Positions 16,672 through 28,579 of a stretch of 64,000 nucleotides of DNA are shown one piece after another. The notes under the pieces are model-generated. The model saw nothing but the letters and a program-made list of their open reading frames with translations. It made no database searches and was not told the origin of the DNA. A program made the translations under genes and the position numbers. Source of the DNA: Pseudomonadota bacterium. Lineage in GTDB: Bacteria > Pseudomonadota > Gammaproteobacteria > Burkholderiales > Burkholderiaceae_C. Position 1 is the first letter of the stretch, and every line of letters starts with the position of its first letter. The DNA lies in the NCBI GenBank assembly GCA_021808445.1, contig JAKBBP010000006.1:33990-97989 (forward strand), in the 5' to 3' direction.

Positions 16672-18045
16672 ATGCAGCAACAGTTGAAGCTTTCCGAACT
16701 GATCGGGGCCCTGAGCCACGCGCTGGACATCACCGAGGGCCAGCCTCGGGGCCATTGCGTTCGCTGTGCCTGGATCGGCATGGCGCTGGGGGAGGAGCTG
16801 GGCCTCGACGGCTTCGCGCTGTGGGAGCTCTACTACACCCTGTTGCTCAAGGACCTGGGCTGCAGCAGCAACGCGGCACGCATCTGCGAGCTCTATCTCA
16901 GCGACGACCTGCAGTTCAAGCGCGATTTCAAGCTCGTGGGCAGCTCGCTGCCCCAGGTCGCGCGCTTCGTGCTGACTCACACGGGCCTGCGCTCGGGCCT
17001 GGCCGAGCGCTTTCGCGCCACCCTGGACATTTTCCAGCATGGCTCCGATTTCTCCCGTGAGCTGATCCGCACACGTTGCCAGCGCGGTGCCGACATCGCG
17101 CGCCAGATGCGTTTCGGCGAGGCCGTGGCCGAGGGCATTCACGCGCTGGACGAGCATTGGGACGGCAGCGGCAAGCCCGATGGCCTCGCAGGCGAGGCCA
17201 TTCCGCTGGCTTCGCGCATCGCTCTGCTTGCCCAGGTGGTGGACGTGTTCCATACCGCAGGAGGGCCGGACGCGGCCTTGCAGGAGCTGCGCCTGCGCTC
17301 CGGGAGCTGGTTCGACCCCGCCCTGGTAGGTGCGCTGGAGCGGGTGGCAGGCCAGACCGGGGAGAGCTTCTGGCAGGCCTTGCGGGACCCAGCGCTCGCG
17401 AAGCGGGTGTACGCGCTGGAGCCCGCGCGCCACAGCGTCCCCCTGGATGACGACTACCTGGACGAGATCGCCGAGGCCTTCGGCCAGATCATCGATGCGA
17501 AGAGCCCGTATACGGCGGGGCACAGCGCGCGTGTCGGACTGTACGCGGACCTGATCGCCGAGCAGTTGGGCCTGGATGCCGCGCGCCGGCGCTGGCTGCG
17601 CCGCGGTGCCCTGTTGCACGACCTGGGCAAGCTGGGGGTGAGCAACACCGTGCTCGACAAGCCAGGGCGGCTCGACGAGGCGGAATGGGAGGCCGTGCGC
17701 ATGCACGCGCTCTACACCGAGCAGATCCTCTCGGGCATCGAGCCCTTCGCCGAGCTGGCGCGCATCGCCGGGGCCCACCACGAACGCCTGGACGGCACCG
17801 GCTACCCTCGCGGTCTGGGCGCGGCACAGATCAGCCTGGAGACCCGGGTGATCACCACGGCCGACATTTTCGACGCCATCTCCGCCGACCGGCCCTACCG
17901 CGCGGCCGTGCCGGTGGGAAAGACCCTGGACATGATGCAGGGTCTGGTCGGCACGGCTCTGGACGAGCGGTGCATGGTCGCCCTGCGTGCGGCCGCCGAG
18001 CGGGTGGAGGCCGATCTGCTGGACAGCCGGCCCGCGACGGCGTGA
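16672..18045 (+). CDS. Double HD-GYP cyclic-di-GMP phosphodiesterase
   Basis: A 457-residue protein with two HD-GYP-like halves. The C-terminal half (about 265-445) is canonical: HSARVG, His316-Asp317 in HDLGKLG, and HHERLDGTGYP at 369-379, so it should hydrolyse c-di-GMP. The N-terminal half (about 15-215) retains the fold with degenerate motifs (LLKDLG, HWDGSGKPDG) and may be regulatory or dimerising. This tandem layout is known for a subset of HD-GYP proteins. Start is ATG at 16672 with GGGAG six bases upstream and 44 bp after the stop of the GGDEF-EAL gene, so the two are probably co-transcribed, giving one unit with synthase and hydrolase activities. Confidence 0.9.
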   Translation: MQQQLKLSELIGALSHALDITEGQPRGHCVRCAWIGMALGEELGLDGFALWELYYTLLLKDLGCSSNAARICELYLSDDLQFKRDFKLVGSSLPQVARFVLTHTGLRSGLAERFRATLDIFQHGSDFSRELIRTRCQRGADIARQMRFGEAVAEGIHALDEHWDGSGKPDGLAGEAIPLASRIALLAQVVDVFHTAGGPDAALQELRLRSGSWFDPALVGALERVAGQTGESFWQALRDPALAKRVYALEPARHSVPLDDDYLDEIAEAFGQIIDAKSPYTAGHSARVGLYADLIAEQLGLDAARRRWLRRGALLHDLGKLGVSNTVLDKPGRLDEAEWEAVRMHALYTEQILSGIEPFAELARIAGAHHERLDGTGYPRGLGAAQISLETRVITTADIFDAISADRPYRAAVPVGKTLDMMQGLVGTALDERCMVALRAAAERVEADLLDSRPATA

Positions 18046-18082
18046 AATGGCGCCCTCGTGCGCGGCGCCGCCCAGGCTCCCC

Positions 18083-18116
18083 GCATGCTTCCCAGCATGC
18101 TTTCTTCCCAGCATGC
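18083..18116. repeat. Three GCATGC palindromes in a short leader
   Basis: GCATGC occurs at 18083, 18095 and 18111; the last two lie in direct repeats of CCCAGCATGCTTTC. They fill the 97-bp gap between the HD-GYP and SDR genes and could be an operator or a remnant of slippage. Confidence 0.4.
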
Positions 18117-18142
18117 TTTCAGCCAGACGACGGAATCACGAC

Positions 18143-18907
18143 ATGGAAATTCAAGGACAGAGCGCTTTGGTCACCGGGGCAGGCTCCGGGCTGGGCGAGG
18201 CGGTGGCGCGGGAGCTGGCGCGCCAGGGAGCCCGGGTGGCGGTGCTGGACCTCAACGCCGAGCGCGCCCGCGCGGTGGCTGCCGACATCGGAGGCATCGC
18301 GCTGGCGGCCGACGTCAGCGACGGCGCGGGGCTGCAGGCTGCCATCGAACAGGCCGCACAGGCCCACGGAACGGCGCGCATCGTCATGCACATGGCCGGC
18401 GTGGCCGGCGCCAGACGCGTGGTCTCGCGTGACGGAACGCCGGCTCCGCTGGAGGACTTCGAGCGCACGGTGCGCGTGAACCTGATCGGTAGCTACAACG
18501 TGGTCCGCCTGTGCGCCGCGCGCATCGCGGCCCTGGAGCCCCTGGCCGACGCTGAGCGCGGCGTGATGCTGCTGACCGCCTCGGTGGCGGCCTTCGATGG
18601 GCAGATCGGGCAGGCCGCCTATTCGGCCTCCAAGGGCGGGGTGGCGGCCATGACGCTTCCCCTGGCGCGGGACCTGGCTTCCCACGGGATTCGCGTGGTC
18701 ACCGTGGCTCCTGGGCTGTTCGACACGCCGATGATGTCGGCCATGCCCCAGGAAGTGCAGGACTCGCTGGGCGCCTCGGTGCCTTTTCCCAAGCGCCTGG
18801 GACGTCCGCAGGAGATCGCGGCGCTGGCCGCGCACGTGGTGCGCAACGTCTACCTCAACGGCGAGACCATCCGCCTGGACGGCGCGCTGCGCATGGCGCC
18901 GCGCTGA
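18143..18907 (+). CDS. SDR-family 3-hydroxyacyl-CoA dehydrogenase (HSD10-like)
   Basis: Short-chain dehydrogenase of 254 residues. The NAD-binding TGAGSGLG lies at 11-18, Asp36 after the second strand favours NAD over NADP, and the catalytic Tyr160/Lys164 are in YSASK with an upstream serine in LTAS. The C-terminal NGETIRLDGALRM is characteristic of type II 3-hydroxyacyl-CoA dehydrogenases. It precedes lysR and the lig operon on the same strand. In this setting it could oxidise the beta-hydroxy intermediate of feruloyl- or coumaroyl-CoA to the beta-keto form, the step that the separate crotonase/amidohydrolase/CoA-ligase cluster lacks; this link is inference. Start is ATG at 18143 with only a weak CGGA upstream. 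Confidence 0.85.
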   Translation: MEIQGQSALVTGAGSGLGEAVARELARQGARVAVLDLNAERARAVAADIGGIALAADVSDGAGLQAAIEQAAQAHGTARIVMHMAGVAGARRVVSRDGTPAPLEDFERTVRVNLIGSYNVVRLCAARIAALEPLADAERGVMLLTASVAAFDGQIGQAAYSASKGGVAAMTLPLARDLASHGIRVVTVAPGLFDTPMMSAMPQEVQDSLGASVPFPKRLGRPQEIAALAAHVVRNVYLNGETIRLDGALRMAPR

Positions 18908-18957
18908 GTGCCGGCCGCGGCGGCGCGCAAGCCTCGGGACAGTGCTCCAATAGGGGG

Positions 18958-19872
18958 ATGAACCTCAAGCAACTCGAATATTTCGTGCGCGTCGCCGAGG
19001 TGGGCAGTTTCAGCAAGGCGGCGGTCCTGCTGGACATCGCCCAGCCGGCGCTGAGCCGTCAGGTTCGCCTGCTGGAGACCGACTTGCGCGCCGTGCTGCT
19101 GCAGCGCACCGGGCGAGGCGTGGTGCTCACCGAGGCGGGAAAACGCCTGTTCGAGCATGCGGCGGGTATCCTGCAACTCGTCGCGCAGGCTCGCGAGGAC
19201 CTGGAGGCCGGGCGCGACGAACCGACGGGGCGCATCATCATCGGCCTGCCCCCGAGCATGGGGCGGGTGCTCACGCTGCCCCTGGTGCAGGGTTTCGAGT
19301 CGAGGCTGCCCAAGGCCCGCCTGGCGATCGTGGAGGGGCTGTCGGCCCACATCACGGAGTGGATCTCCACCGGGCGCGTGGACATCGGCCTGGTGCTGAA
19401 CCCGCAAAGCCAGGAGGCCATCGAGGTGAGCCCGGTGTTCGAACAGGAACTGTGCCTGGTCAGCCCCGCGGGAAACGGCCCGCCCGAGCATGAAGTGCCT
19501 TTCAACACCCTGGGGTCCTACCCCCTGGTGATCCCCGAGCGGACCCATGCGATTCGCCGGATGATCGAAAACCAGGCGGCCCTGTCCCACATCAAGCTGC
19601 AGATCGCCTGGGAAGTCTCCGGGGTGCAGTCCATCCTGGACCTGGTGCGCTGCGGCCACGGCCATGCCGTGCTGGCACGCGGCGCGGTGCTGGCCAGCGG
19701 CCAGCGCGAGGCTTTCCGCGTCCGGGCGCTGACCCAGCCCAGCCTGTACAGCCGGCTGTTCCTGGCCACCTCCACGAGCAAGCCCAGCACGCCGCTGCTG
19801 CGTCATGCCGTGGATCTGTTGCTGCAACTGGCGCGCGAGCATGCGCGGGCGGCCGACCATATCAATTCGTGA
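18958..19872 (+). CDS. LysR-type regulator of the protocatechuate 4,5-cleavage operon
   Basis: LysR-family transcription factor of 304 residues: winged helix-turn-helix (about 3-62, with AQPALSRQVRLLE recognition helix) and a two-lobed effector domain (about 90-295). It reads in the same direction as ligJ, 119 bp upstream of it. PmdR and LigR are LysR activators in comparable protocatechuate 4,5-clusters, which respond to pathway metabolites, so the same role is likely. Its TGA stop lies inside a TATCA-N5-TGATA palindrome centred at -65 of the ligJ promoter, and a matching site stands before the channel/ABC genes. ATG at 18958 is preceded directly by AGGGGG. Confidence 0.87.
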   Translation: MNLKQLEYFVRVAEVGSFSKAAVLLDIAQPALSRQVRLLETDLRAVLLQRTGRGVVLTEAGKRLFEHAAGILQLVAQAREDLEAGRDEPTGRIIIGLPPSMGRVLTLPLVQGFESRLPKARLAIVEGLSAHITEWISTGRVDIGLVLNPQSQEAIEVSPVFEQELCLVSPAGNGPPEHEVPFNTLGSYPLVIPERTHAIRRMIENQAALSHIKLQIAWEVSGVQSILDLVRCGHGHAVLARGAVLASGQREAFRVRALTQPSLYSRLFLATSTSKPSTPLLRHAVDLLLQLAREHARAADHINS

Positions 19873-19925
19873 TAGCTGCTAGCGCGGCGGGCAGCCTTGG
19901 CCGGCGCATGGGGGCTTGCCATAAT
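19860..19925 (+). promoter_or_regulatory. ligJ operon promoter with LysR-type operator
   Basis: -35 TTGGCC (19897-19902), 17-bp spacer, -10 CATAAT (19920-19925). Upstream, TATCAattcgTGATA (19860-19874) is an inverted repeat with two overlapping T-N11-A motifs, centred 65 bp before the predicted start site (about 19932). It is followed by CTG-N-TAGCGC, also conserved at the channel promoter. Confidence 0.65.
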
Positions 19926-19991
19926 CGCCAAAGACTCGGGCTGCCATGAGCTTCGGCCCTGCGCGCCGAGAAATTTCCTGGAGACCTCCGC

Positions 19992-21017
19992 ATGATCATC
20001 GACTGTCACGGCCACTACACCACCGCGCCCAAGGCGCTGGAGCAATGGCGCAAGGCGCAGATCGACCACCTTGCCACGCCGGAGCTCGGCCCCAAGGTGG
20101 CCGACCTGCGCATCAGCGACGATGAGTTGCGCGAAACCATCGAGAACAATCAGCTGCGCCTGATGCGCGAGCGCGGCAGCGACCTGACCATTTTCTCGCC
20201 GCGTGCCAGTTTCATGGCGCATCACATCGGCGACTTCCACACCAGCTCCACGTGGGCGGGCATCTGCAACGAGCTCTGCCATCGCGTCTCCCAGCTGTTT
20301 CCCGAGCATTTCATCGGCGCCGCCATGCTGCCCCAGTCGCCGGGCGTGGACCCGCGCAGCTGCATTCCCGAGCTCGAGCGTTGCGTGCGGGACTACGGCT
20401 TCGTGGGGATCAACCTCAACCCCGATCCCTCGGGCGGGCACTGGAAGGAGCCGCCGCTGACCGATCGCTGGTGGTACCCGATCTACGAGAAGATGGTGGA
20501 GTACGACATCCCGGCCATGGTGCACGTCAGCACCAGTTGCAATGCCTGTTTCCACACCACGGGCGCGCACTACCTGAACGCCGACACCACGGCCTTCATG
20601 CAGTGCCTCACCGGAGACCTGTTCAAGGATTTCCCGACCCTGAAATTCGTGATTCCCCACGGTGGCGGCGCGGTTCCCTACCACTGGGGGCGCTTCCGCG
20701 GCCTGGCGCAGGAACTGAAGAAGCCCGTGCTGCAGGAACACCTGCTGGGCAACATCTTCTTCGACACCTGCGTCTACCACCAGCCGGGCATCGACTTGCT
20801 GACCCGCGTGATCCCCGTGGACAACATCCTGTTCGCCTCGGAGATGATCGGCGCCGTGCGCGGCATCGATCCGCTGACCGGACACCACTACGACGACACC
20901 CGGCGCTACATCGAGGCCGCGGCCATCGACCCGCAGCAGCGCGCGAAGATCTACGAACACAACGCTCGGCGCGTATACCCGCGCCTGGATGCCGCGCTCA
21001 AGGCGCGCGGCCTTTGA
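19992..21017 (+). CDS. ligJ: 4-oxalomesaconate hydratase
   Basis: Amidohydrolase-fold hydratase of 341 residues, the same length as LigJ of Sphingobium SYK-6. It converts 4-oxalomesaconate to 4-carboxy-4-hydroxy-2-oxoadipate in the protocatechuate 4,5-cleavage pathway. Metal-binding residues are visible: HGHY near residue 6, a His in the MVHVSTS strand, [12 protein letters not shown], and FASE in place of the more usual GSD, as in this branch. First gene of the seven-gene lig operon, 16 bp before ligK. Start ATG 19992 has GGAG about nine bases upstream. The protein has no signal sequence and acts in the cytoplasm. Confidence 0.93.
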   Translation: MIIDCHGHYTTAPKALEQWRKAQIDHLATPELGPKVADLRISDDELRETIENNQLRLMRERGSDLTIFSPRASFMAHHIGDFHTSSTWAGICNELCHRVSQLFPEHFIGAAMLPQSPGVDPRSCIPELERCVRDYGFVGINLNPDPSGGHWKEPPLTDRWWYPIYEKMVEYDIPAMVHVSTSCNACFHTTGAHYLNADTTAFMQCLTGDLFKDFPTLKFVIPHGGGAVPYHWGRFRGLAQELKKPVLQEHLLGNIFFDTCVYHQPGIDLLTRVIPVDNILFASEMIGAVRGIDPLTGHHYDDTRRYIEAAAIDPQQRAKIYEHNARRVYPRLDAALKARGL

Positions 21018-21033
21018 ACCCGGAGCCCAGGAC

Positions 21034-21726
21034 ATGACCCAGCTGAATCAACTTGGCGTGGTGCATCGCAAGATCCAGCGCGCCGACCCCGAGGCCGTCA
21101 AGGCCCTGTCGGGCTTCGGATCGGCCACCGTGCACGAGGCCATGGGCCGCGTCGGCCTGATGCGTCCCTACATGCGACCCATCTACGGCGGCGCCCATGC
21201 CTGCGGCACGGCGGTCACCGTGCTGCTCCACCCGGGCGACAACTGGATGCTGCACGTGGCGGCCGAACAGATCCGCCCCGGCGATCTGGTGGTCGCCGCG
21301 GTGACGGCCGAATGCAGCGACGGTTATTTCGGCGATCTGCTGGCGACTTCCTTTCGCGCCCAGGGAGCCTGCGGCCTGGTGATCGAGGCGGGCGTGCGCG
21401 ACGTCAAGGACCTCACCGAGATGCGATTTCCGGTCTGGAGCCGCTACATCAGCGCCAAGGGCACCATCAAGGCCACCGTGGGTTCGGTGAACGTGCCCGT
21501 GGTCTGCGCCGGGGTGCAGGTGCAGCCTGGCGACGTGGTCGTGGCCGATGAGGACGGTGTGGTCGTGGTGCCGGCGGCGGTGGCCGCCGCCACCGCCGAG
21601 GCGGCCGCGGCCCGCGAAGCCAACGAGACCGACAAGCGCAGGAAGCTGGCCTCCGGAGTGCTGGGCCTGGACATGTACAAGATGCGCGAGCCGCTGGAAA
21701 AGGCCGGCCTGCGCTACGTGGACTGA
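21034..21726 (+). CDS. ligK: 4-carboxy-4-hydroxy-2-oxoadipate aldolase / oxaloacetate decarboxylase
   Basis: Class II pyruvate aldolase of the HMG/CHA (RraA-like) family, 230 residues. It cleaves 4-carboxy-4-hydroxy-2-oxoadipate to pyruvate and oxaloacetate and often also decarboxylates oxaloacetate. The RraA-like core is evident ([33 protein letters not shown]), including the Arg/Asp pair in GVRD that binds substrate and Mg. Start is ATG at 21034 (GGAG eight bases upstream), not the longer frame overlapping ligJ. It follows ligJ by 16 bp and precedes the 6PGDH-like gene by 5 bp, so it is inside the operon. Confidence 0.93.
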   Translation: MTQLNQLGVVHRKIQRADPEAVKALSGFGSATVHEAMGRVGLMRPYMRPIYGGAHACGTAVTVLLHPGDNWMLHVAAEQIRPGDLVVAAVTAECSDGYFGDLLATSFRAQGACGLVIEAGVRDVKDLTEMRFPVWSRYISAKGTIKATVGSVNVPVVCAGVQVQPGDVVVADEDGVVVVPAAVAAATAEAAAAREANETDKRRKLASGVLGLDMYKMREPLEKAGLRYVD

Positions 21727-21731
21727 AGGCC

Positions 21732-22691
21732 GTGAGCGACGAACCGAGGGATCGCGCTCGCTCCTGGGTCGTAGGCCTGGTCGGCTACGGAGAGGTGGGG
21801 CGCATCGTCGCCGAGGACCTGCGCGCGCTGGGCGTGCAGCAGGTGCTGGCCTGGGATCGCAAGCTGCTCGGGGAGGATCGCGCGCCCCTGCTGGAGCACG
21901 CCGCCGCGCAGGGCGTGCGTCCGACCGGCTCCGCGGCGGAGTTGGCGCGTGCCTGCGACCTGGTGATCAGCGCGGTCACGGCCAGCCAGGCCGTGGCCGT
22001 GGCGGTGCAATGCGCGCCGGCCTTGCGCGCGGGCGCCTGGTTCGTCGACGTGAATTCCGCCTCGCCAGGCGCGAAATCGCAGGCGGCCACGGCCATCGAG
22101 GCGGTCGGCGGCCGCTACGTCGAGGCCGCCGTGATGACCTCGATCCCGCCATACCGCAGCAAGGTGCCGATGCTGCTTGGCGGCCCGCATGCGCGCGAGT
22201 TCGCCCCGCACATGCAGGCGCTGGGTTTCGGCGCAGCGCGTTTCGGAGACGAGCGCCTGGGCATCGTCTCGGCCACCAAGATGTGCCGCAGCGTGATGAT
22301 CAAGGGTCTGGAGGCCATGGTCATCGAGAGTTTCAGCGCAGCAAGGGCCTACGGCGTCGAGGACGCCGTGCTGGCCTCGCTGGCCGAGACCTTTCCGGGC
22401 ATCGACTGGGAGCGCCAGGGCGCCTACTTTTTCCAGCGCGTGATCGAGCACGGCCGCCGACGCAGCGAGGAAATGCGGGAGGTGGCCCGTACCGTCGAGG
22501 AGACCGGCCTGAACCCCTGGTCGGCGGCTGGAACCGCCGAGCGGCAGGCCTGGGTGGCGGACCTGGCGGACCAGGGCGTTTTCGGGCGCCGTGGCGAGCA
22601 GGGCTACGCCCGCAGCGCCGACTGGAGGGTCGAGGCCGACCGATTGCTGGGCGCCTCCCAGGGCGCGCGCGACCATGCCGACAAGGACTGA
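21732..22691 (+). CDS. 6-phosphogluconate-dehydrogenase-like NAD(P) oxidoreductase (DUF1932), in lig operon
   Basis: A 319-residue beta-hydroxyacid-dehydrogenase-like protein: Rossmann start VGLVGYGEVGR (about 14-24), a mid-region VDVNSASPGAKSQ, and a helical C-terminal domain with a lysine in SATKMCRSVMIKG matching the DUF1932 family. It is fully embedded between ligK (5-bp gap) and ligI (4-bp gap), so it very probably works in this pathway, but LigC already performs the known dehydrogenation. It could act on a keto/enol side product or on a related aromatic-derived acid. Start is GTG at 21732; no earlier start avoids ligK. I can assign the fold, not the reaction. Confidence 0.8.
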   Translation: MSDEPRDRARSWVVGLVGYGEVGRIVAEDLRALGVQQVLAWDRKLLGEDRAPLLEHAAAQGVRPTGSAAELARACDLVISAVTASQAVAVAVQCAPALRAGAWFVDVNSASPGAKSQAATAIEAVGGRYVEAAVMTSIPPYRSKVPMLLGGPHAREFAPHMQALGFGAARFGDERLGIVSATKMCRSVMIKGLEAMVIESFSAARAYGVEDAVLASLAETFPGIDWERQGAYFFQRVIEHGRRRSEEMREVARTVEETGLNPWSAAGTAERQAWVADLADQGVFGRRGEQGYARSADWRVEADRLLGASQGARDHADKD

Positions 22692-22695
22692 ATCC

Positions 22696-23647
22696 ATGGT
22701 GTTCGAGAAAACCCCCGGCTGGCTGGACTGGTACCAGGGCCCTTCACGCCCCCGTTTCGTGCTGCCGCCCGGAAGCGTCGACGCCCATTGCCACGTGTTC
22801 GGTCCCGGCGAGCGTTTCCCGTACGCGCCCGAACGCAAGTACACCCCCTGCGACGCGTCGCGCGAGCAGCTGTTCGCGCTGCGCGACCATCTGGGTTTCG
22901 CGCGCAACGTCATCGTGCAGGCGACCTGCCATGGCGCCGACAACCGGGCGCTGGTGGATGCGCTGGAGCATTCCGGCGGACGCGCCCGTGGCGTGGCCAC
23001 GGTGCGGCGCGACGTCAGCGACGAGCAGCTGCGCGCACTCGATGCGGCTGGCGTGCGGGGCGTTCGCTTCAATTTCGTGCGCCGTCTGGTGGACTTCACG
23101 CCGCGCGAGGAACTGATGGACATCGCCGCGCGCATCGCGCCCCTGGGGTGGCATGTGGTGATCTACTTCGAGGCGGTGGACCTCCCGGATCTGTGGGACT
23201 TCTTCAGCGCGCTGCCCACCAGGGTGGTGGTGGACCACATGGGGCGCCCCGACGTGAGCAAGCCGCTGGACGGGCCGGAATTCGAGCTTTTCCTGCGCTT
23301 CATGCGCGAGCACGACAACGTGTGGTCCAAGGTCAGCTGCCCGGAGCGTCTGTCGGTCACGGGGCCGCCGGCGCTGCACGGCGAACGCCGGGCCTACCGC
23401 GACGTGGTGCCCTTCGCGCGGCGCATCGTCGAGACCTTTCCCGATCGCGTGCTGTGGGGCACCGACTGGCCGCATCCCAACCTGAAGAACCACATGCCCG
23501 ACGATGGGCTGCTGGTCGACTTCATCCCCCACATCGCCCCGACCGAGTCGCTGCAGCGCAAGCTGCTGGTGGACAATCCCATGCGCCTGTACTGGCCGGA
23601 GGAATTCGGGGCGATACCAGGAACGCCCAGCTCGCACGGAGGCCGCG

Positions 23648-23658
<11 letters not shown>
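22696..23658 (+). CDS. ligI: 2-pyrone-4,6-dicarboxylate lactonase
   Basis: Metal-independent amidohydrolase-superfamily lactonase of 320 residues that hydrolyses 2-pyrone-4,6-dicarboxylate (PDC) to 4-oxalomesaconate. The HxH pair sits at His31/His33, the same numbering as Sphingobium LigI, and the catalytic aspartate is Asp257 in GTDWPHPN. Start is ATG at 22696, four bases after the preceding stop. The C-terminal 11 bp overlap the start of ligA. The product is cytoplasmic, with no signal peptide. Its presence shows that carbon flows through PDC, made by LigC, as in the classical 4,5-cleavage route. Confidence 0.94.
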
Positions 23659-25880
<2,222 letters not shown>

Positions 25881-27374
25881 GCAGGCGCCGGACCGGGCCG
25901 TTGCGCAGTCCCGCGGGAACGCGCAGGCCCCGCTGGCGCAACAGCAGCAGGCCGGCGGTGGCCAGCAGCATGCCGGCCAGCGCGATGACATGGATCGCCT
26001 GGTTCCCGAACACCGCGCGGTTCAAGGGACCGATGAGCAGCCCGCACAGGATCTGCGGCACCGTGATCGTGATGTTGAAGATGCCCAGGCAGGCCCCCAT
26101 GTTCCGGGGCGGAACCTCGGCCGCCACGATGGCATAGGGAAGGGTGTTGAGGCTTCCGGAGAACAGCCCGAGCCCGAGCATCGCGCCATACACGGCCCGC
26201 ATGTCGTGCAGGAAGGGCATGCCGACCAGGGTCGCGGCTCCGGCCAGCAGGGAGATCGCGTGTACCCGCTCGGGGTCGAAGCGCTCGGCCAGCCACGGCA
26301 GCGCCAGGGTGTAGAGCACGCCCACCGACTGGTAGATGGCGAAACAGATCCCCGACTGGATCACCCCCTTGGCGAGCAGGGCCTGGTGCTCCGGATGGAC
26401 GGAAACGTCGGCGCCCGGAGGCAGCCCGAACATGTGCTGCGCCAGCGCCAGGCCGAAGTAGATCCATACGCTGAACAACCCCGCCCAGGTCAGCACCTGC
26501 ACCAGGAACAGGCGGCGGATCACCGGAGGTGTCTGGCGAATGTTCCTGAATAGCTCGCGCGCCAGACGCGCGCAGAAGTCCGGGAATGCGCTGGATGCTT
26601 CCGGGGATGGCGAGGCCATGCGGTCCTTGTCCCGAAGCTGCCGGACTACCGGCGAGGCCGTGTGAAACAGGAGCAGGGCGCCGAGGAGCAGGGAAACCTT
26701 CAGGACCACGGGGATCTTGAATCCGGCCTCGCCCGGGTGGGCGAAGACGTGGGTCGCATGCATCAGCCAGGGAATGGCTCCTGCCAGCACTGCACCCAGC
26801 GAACCGAAGAGCGCCTGCCATGCAAAAGCCTTGGATTTCTGCCGATTGGGTGTGATATCCCCGATCAGCGAGCGCAGGCCCTCGGTGGCGCAATTGATGC
26901 TGCAACTCAGCAGGAGCACGAGCGTCGAGGTCAGCCAGAGGGCTTCCGAGAAGGCCAGCAGAGCCAGACTCGCGCAGCTCAGCATCGCCCCTGCGTAGAT
27001 GTAGGGCATTCTCTTGCCGAAGCGCGTGTCCAGCAGGTCGCTGGCCTGGCCCAGCAGGGGTTGCACGATCAGTCCGGCGAGCGGTGGGATCAGCCACAGC
27101 CAGCTGACCTGCTGATCGGAGGCGCCCAGGAACTTGAACAGCCCGCTGGCGTTGTTCACCTCGAAGGTGCCGGCGGCCTGCAAACCCAGGTTTGCGAGCG
27201 ATAAGTAGAAGAGTTGTCGATAGCTCAGGAGTGTCTGCGGATGTCCCATGGCTTGCGGGCCTCTGCCCCTGCATGCCCGGCCTGTCGAGGTGCCAGGCCG
27301 GGTGTCCATGCTACGCAGGGCGCCAAAGCCGTGGATGCGCAGGGGCCAAAGCCCGCGCTCCGGGACAACCCTCA

Positions 27375-27440
27375 TATCGAAACGCGATAACTGATAGCGC
27401 AGCCGACCCTCTACGACAAGTCGGAGCGCGCCAACATAAT
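27375..27440 (+). promoter_or_regulatory. Channel/ABC promoter with LysR-type operator
   Basis: -35 ACGACA (27413-27418), 16-bp spacer, -10 CATAAT (27435-27440). Upstream, TATCGaaacgCGATA (27375-27389) has the same inverted-repeat form as the ligJ site and is likewise centred at -65 from the predicted start (about 27447). The following CTGATAGCGC matches CTGCTAGCGC at ligJ. Confidence 0.62.
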
Positions 27441-27510
27441 CCCGTCGCCACGTTCGCGTGGCCATCGCCAATCAGAAATCAGCAGCAGACCAACGAAGGG
27501 AGACAGGATC

Positions 27511-28515
27511 ATGGCAATCTCGACCACGTCGCGAGTGCGGGCCACGCTGGGCGCGCTGGCCCTCGGGGCCGCCTGCGCGTTGCCCGCAGCCCATGCCGGC
27601 AACCTGGAGCCGGCGGGCATCAACACCGGAGGCACCAGCTTTTTCGACGGTTTCGGCGCGACCAAGCCGGGCCTGGCCTACCTGGGTTACTACCAGTACC
27701 AGCATTACGACCGCATCGACGACAACACCGGAAACGAGTCGCCCGGGTTCAAGAACCCCAGCATCGACGTGTTCCTGATGCTCAATCAGCTGGCCTACAC
27801 CACCGACAAGACCTTCTTCGGCGGCGACGCGCACCTGGGATTCACCGGGCTGTTGCCGATCCTGCATTTCAACACCTCCTTCGGCGCGGGCTCGCCGGCG
27901 ACGCTGGACTCGCAGGACGGAGTGGGCGACCTCACCCTGGGCGCCTACCTGCAGTTCAACCCGGTGATCAGCGGCGGCCGTCCCGTGTACTCGCAGCGCG
28001 TGGAATTCGACGTCATCGTGCCCTCCGGGCAGTACAGCTCGAACACCGACATCAACCCGGGTTCCGGATTCTGGTCTCTCAACCCGTATTGGGCGGCCAC
28101 GTGGCTGCCCACGCCCAAGACCGAGATCAGCTGGCGTCTGCATTACCTGTACAACTTTTCCAACAACAATCCGCGTGATCCGGCCCACCTGGGGCTGACC
28201 AGCAGCAAGGCCGGGCAGGCGATGTGGGTGAATTTCACCGGTTCCTACGCGTTGAATCCCCAGTTGCATGTGGGCCTGAACGGTTATTACTTCCAGCAAC
28301 TGACCAGCGACAGCTATGACTGGAAGGCCGGCAGCACCCCCGTGGCCATGCCCTACGGCGACACCGGCAAGGCCGAGGTACTGGCCGTCGGCCCCGGCTT
28401 GTACTGGCAGGCCAACCCGACGAACATGTGGTTCGTGAACCTGTACGATCAGGTGCAGGCCAAGAACCATGTCCGCGGGACGGTGCTCAACGTGCACTGG
28501 GTCCATCCCTTCTGA
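27511..28515 (+). CDS. Outer-membrane channel, phenol_MetA_deg / SphA-like family
   Basis: Outer-membrane beta-barrel of 334 residues with a Sec signal peptide (about 1-29, cleavage after AHA). The mature part is rich in aromatic residues at alternating positions and ends in HWVHPF, a terminal-Phe barrel signature. Similarity is to the transporter family found in meta-pathway phenol-degradation and aromatic clusters, thought to admit hydrophobic or aromatic acids. It begins a probable operon with the ABC importer (64-bp gap). Start ATG 27511 has AGGGAG about ten bases upstream and follows the LysR-operator promoter at 27375-27440. Confidence 0.82.
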   Translation: MAISTTSRVRATLGALALGAACALPAAHAGNLEPAGINTGGTSFFDGFGATKPGLAYLGYYQYQHYDRIDDNTGNESPGFKNPSIDVFLMLNQLAYTTDKTFFGGDAHLGFTGLLPILHFNTSFGAGSPATLDSQDGVGDLTLGAYLQFNPVISGGRPVYSQRVEFDVIVPSGQYSSNTDINPGSGFWSLNPYWAATWLPTPKTEISWRLHYLYNFSNNNPRDPAHLGLTSSKAGQAMWVNFTGSYALNPQLHVGLNGYYFQQLTSDSYDWKAGSTPVAMPYGDTGKAEVLAVGPGLYWQANPTNMWFVNLYDQVQAKNHVRGTVLNVHWVHPF

Positions 28516-28579
28516 GCCCTGAAGGGGCGGCGGACGAGTCGCCCCGCTTCCCGCATCGAGAACACGAGGAGACCTGAGC

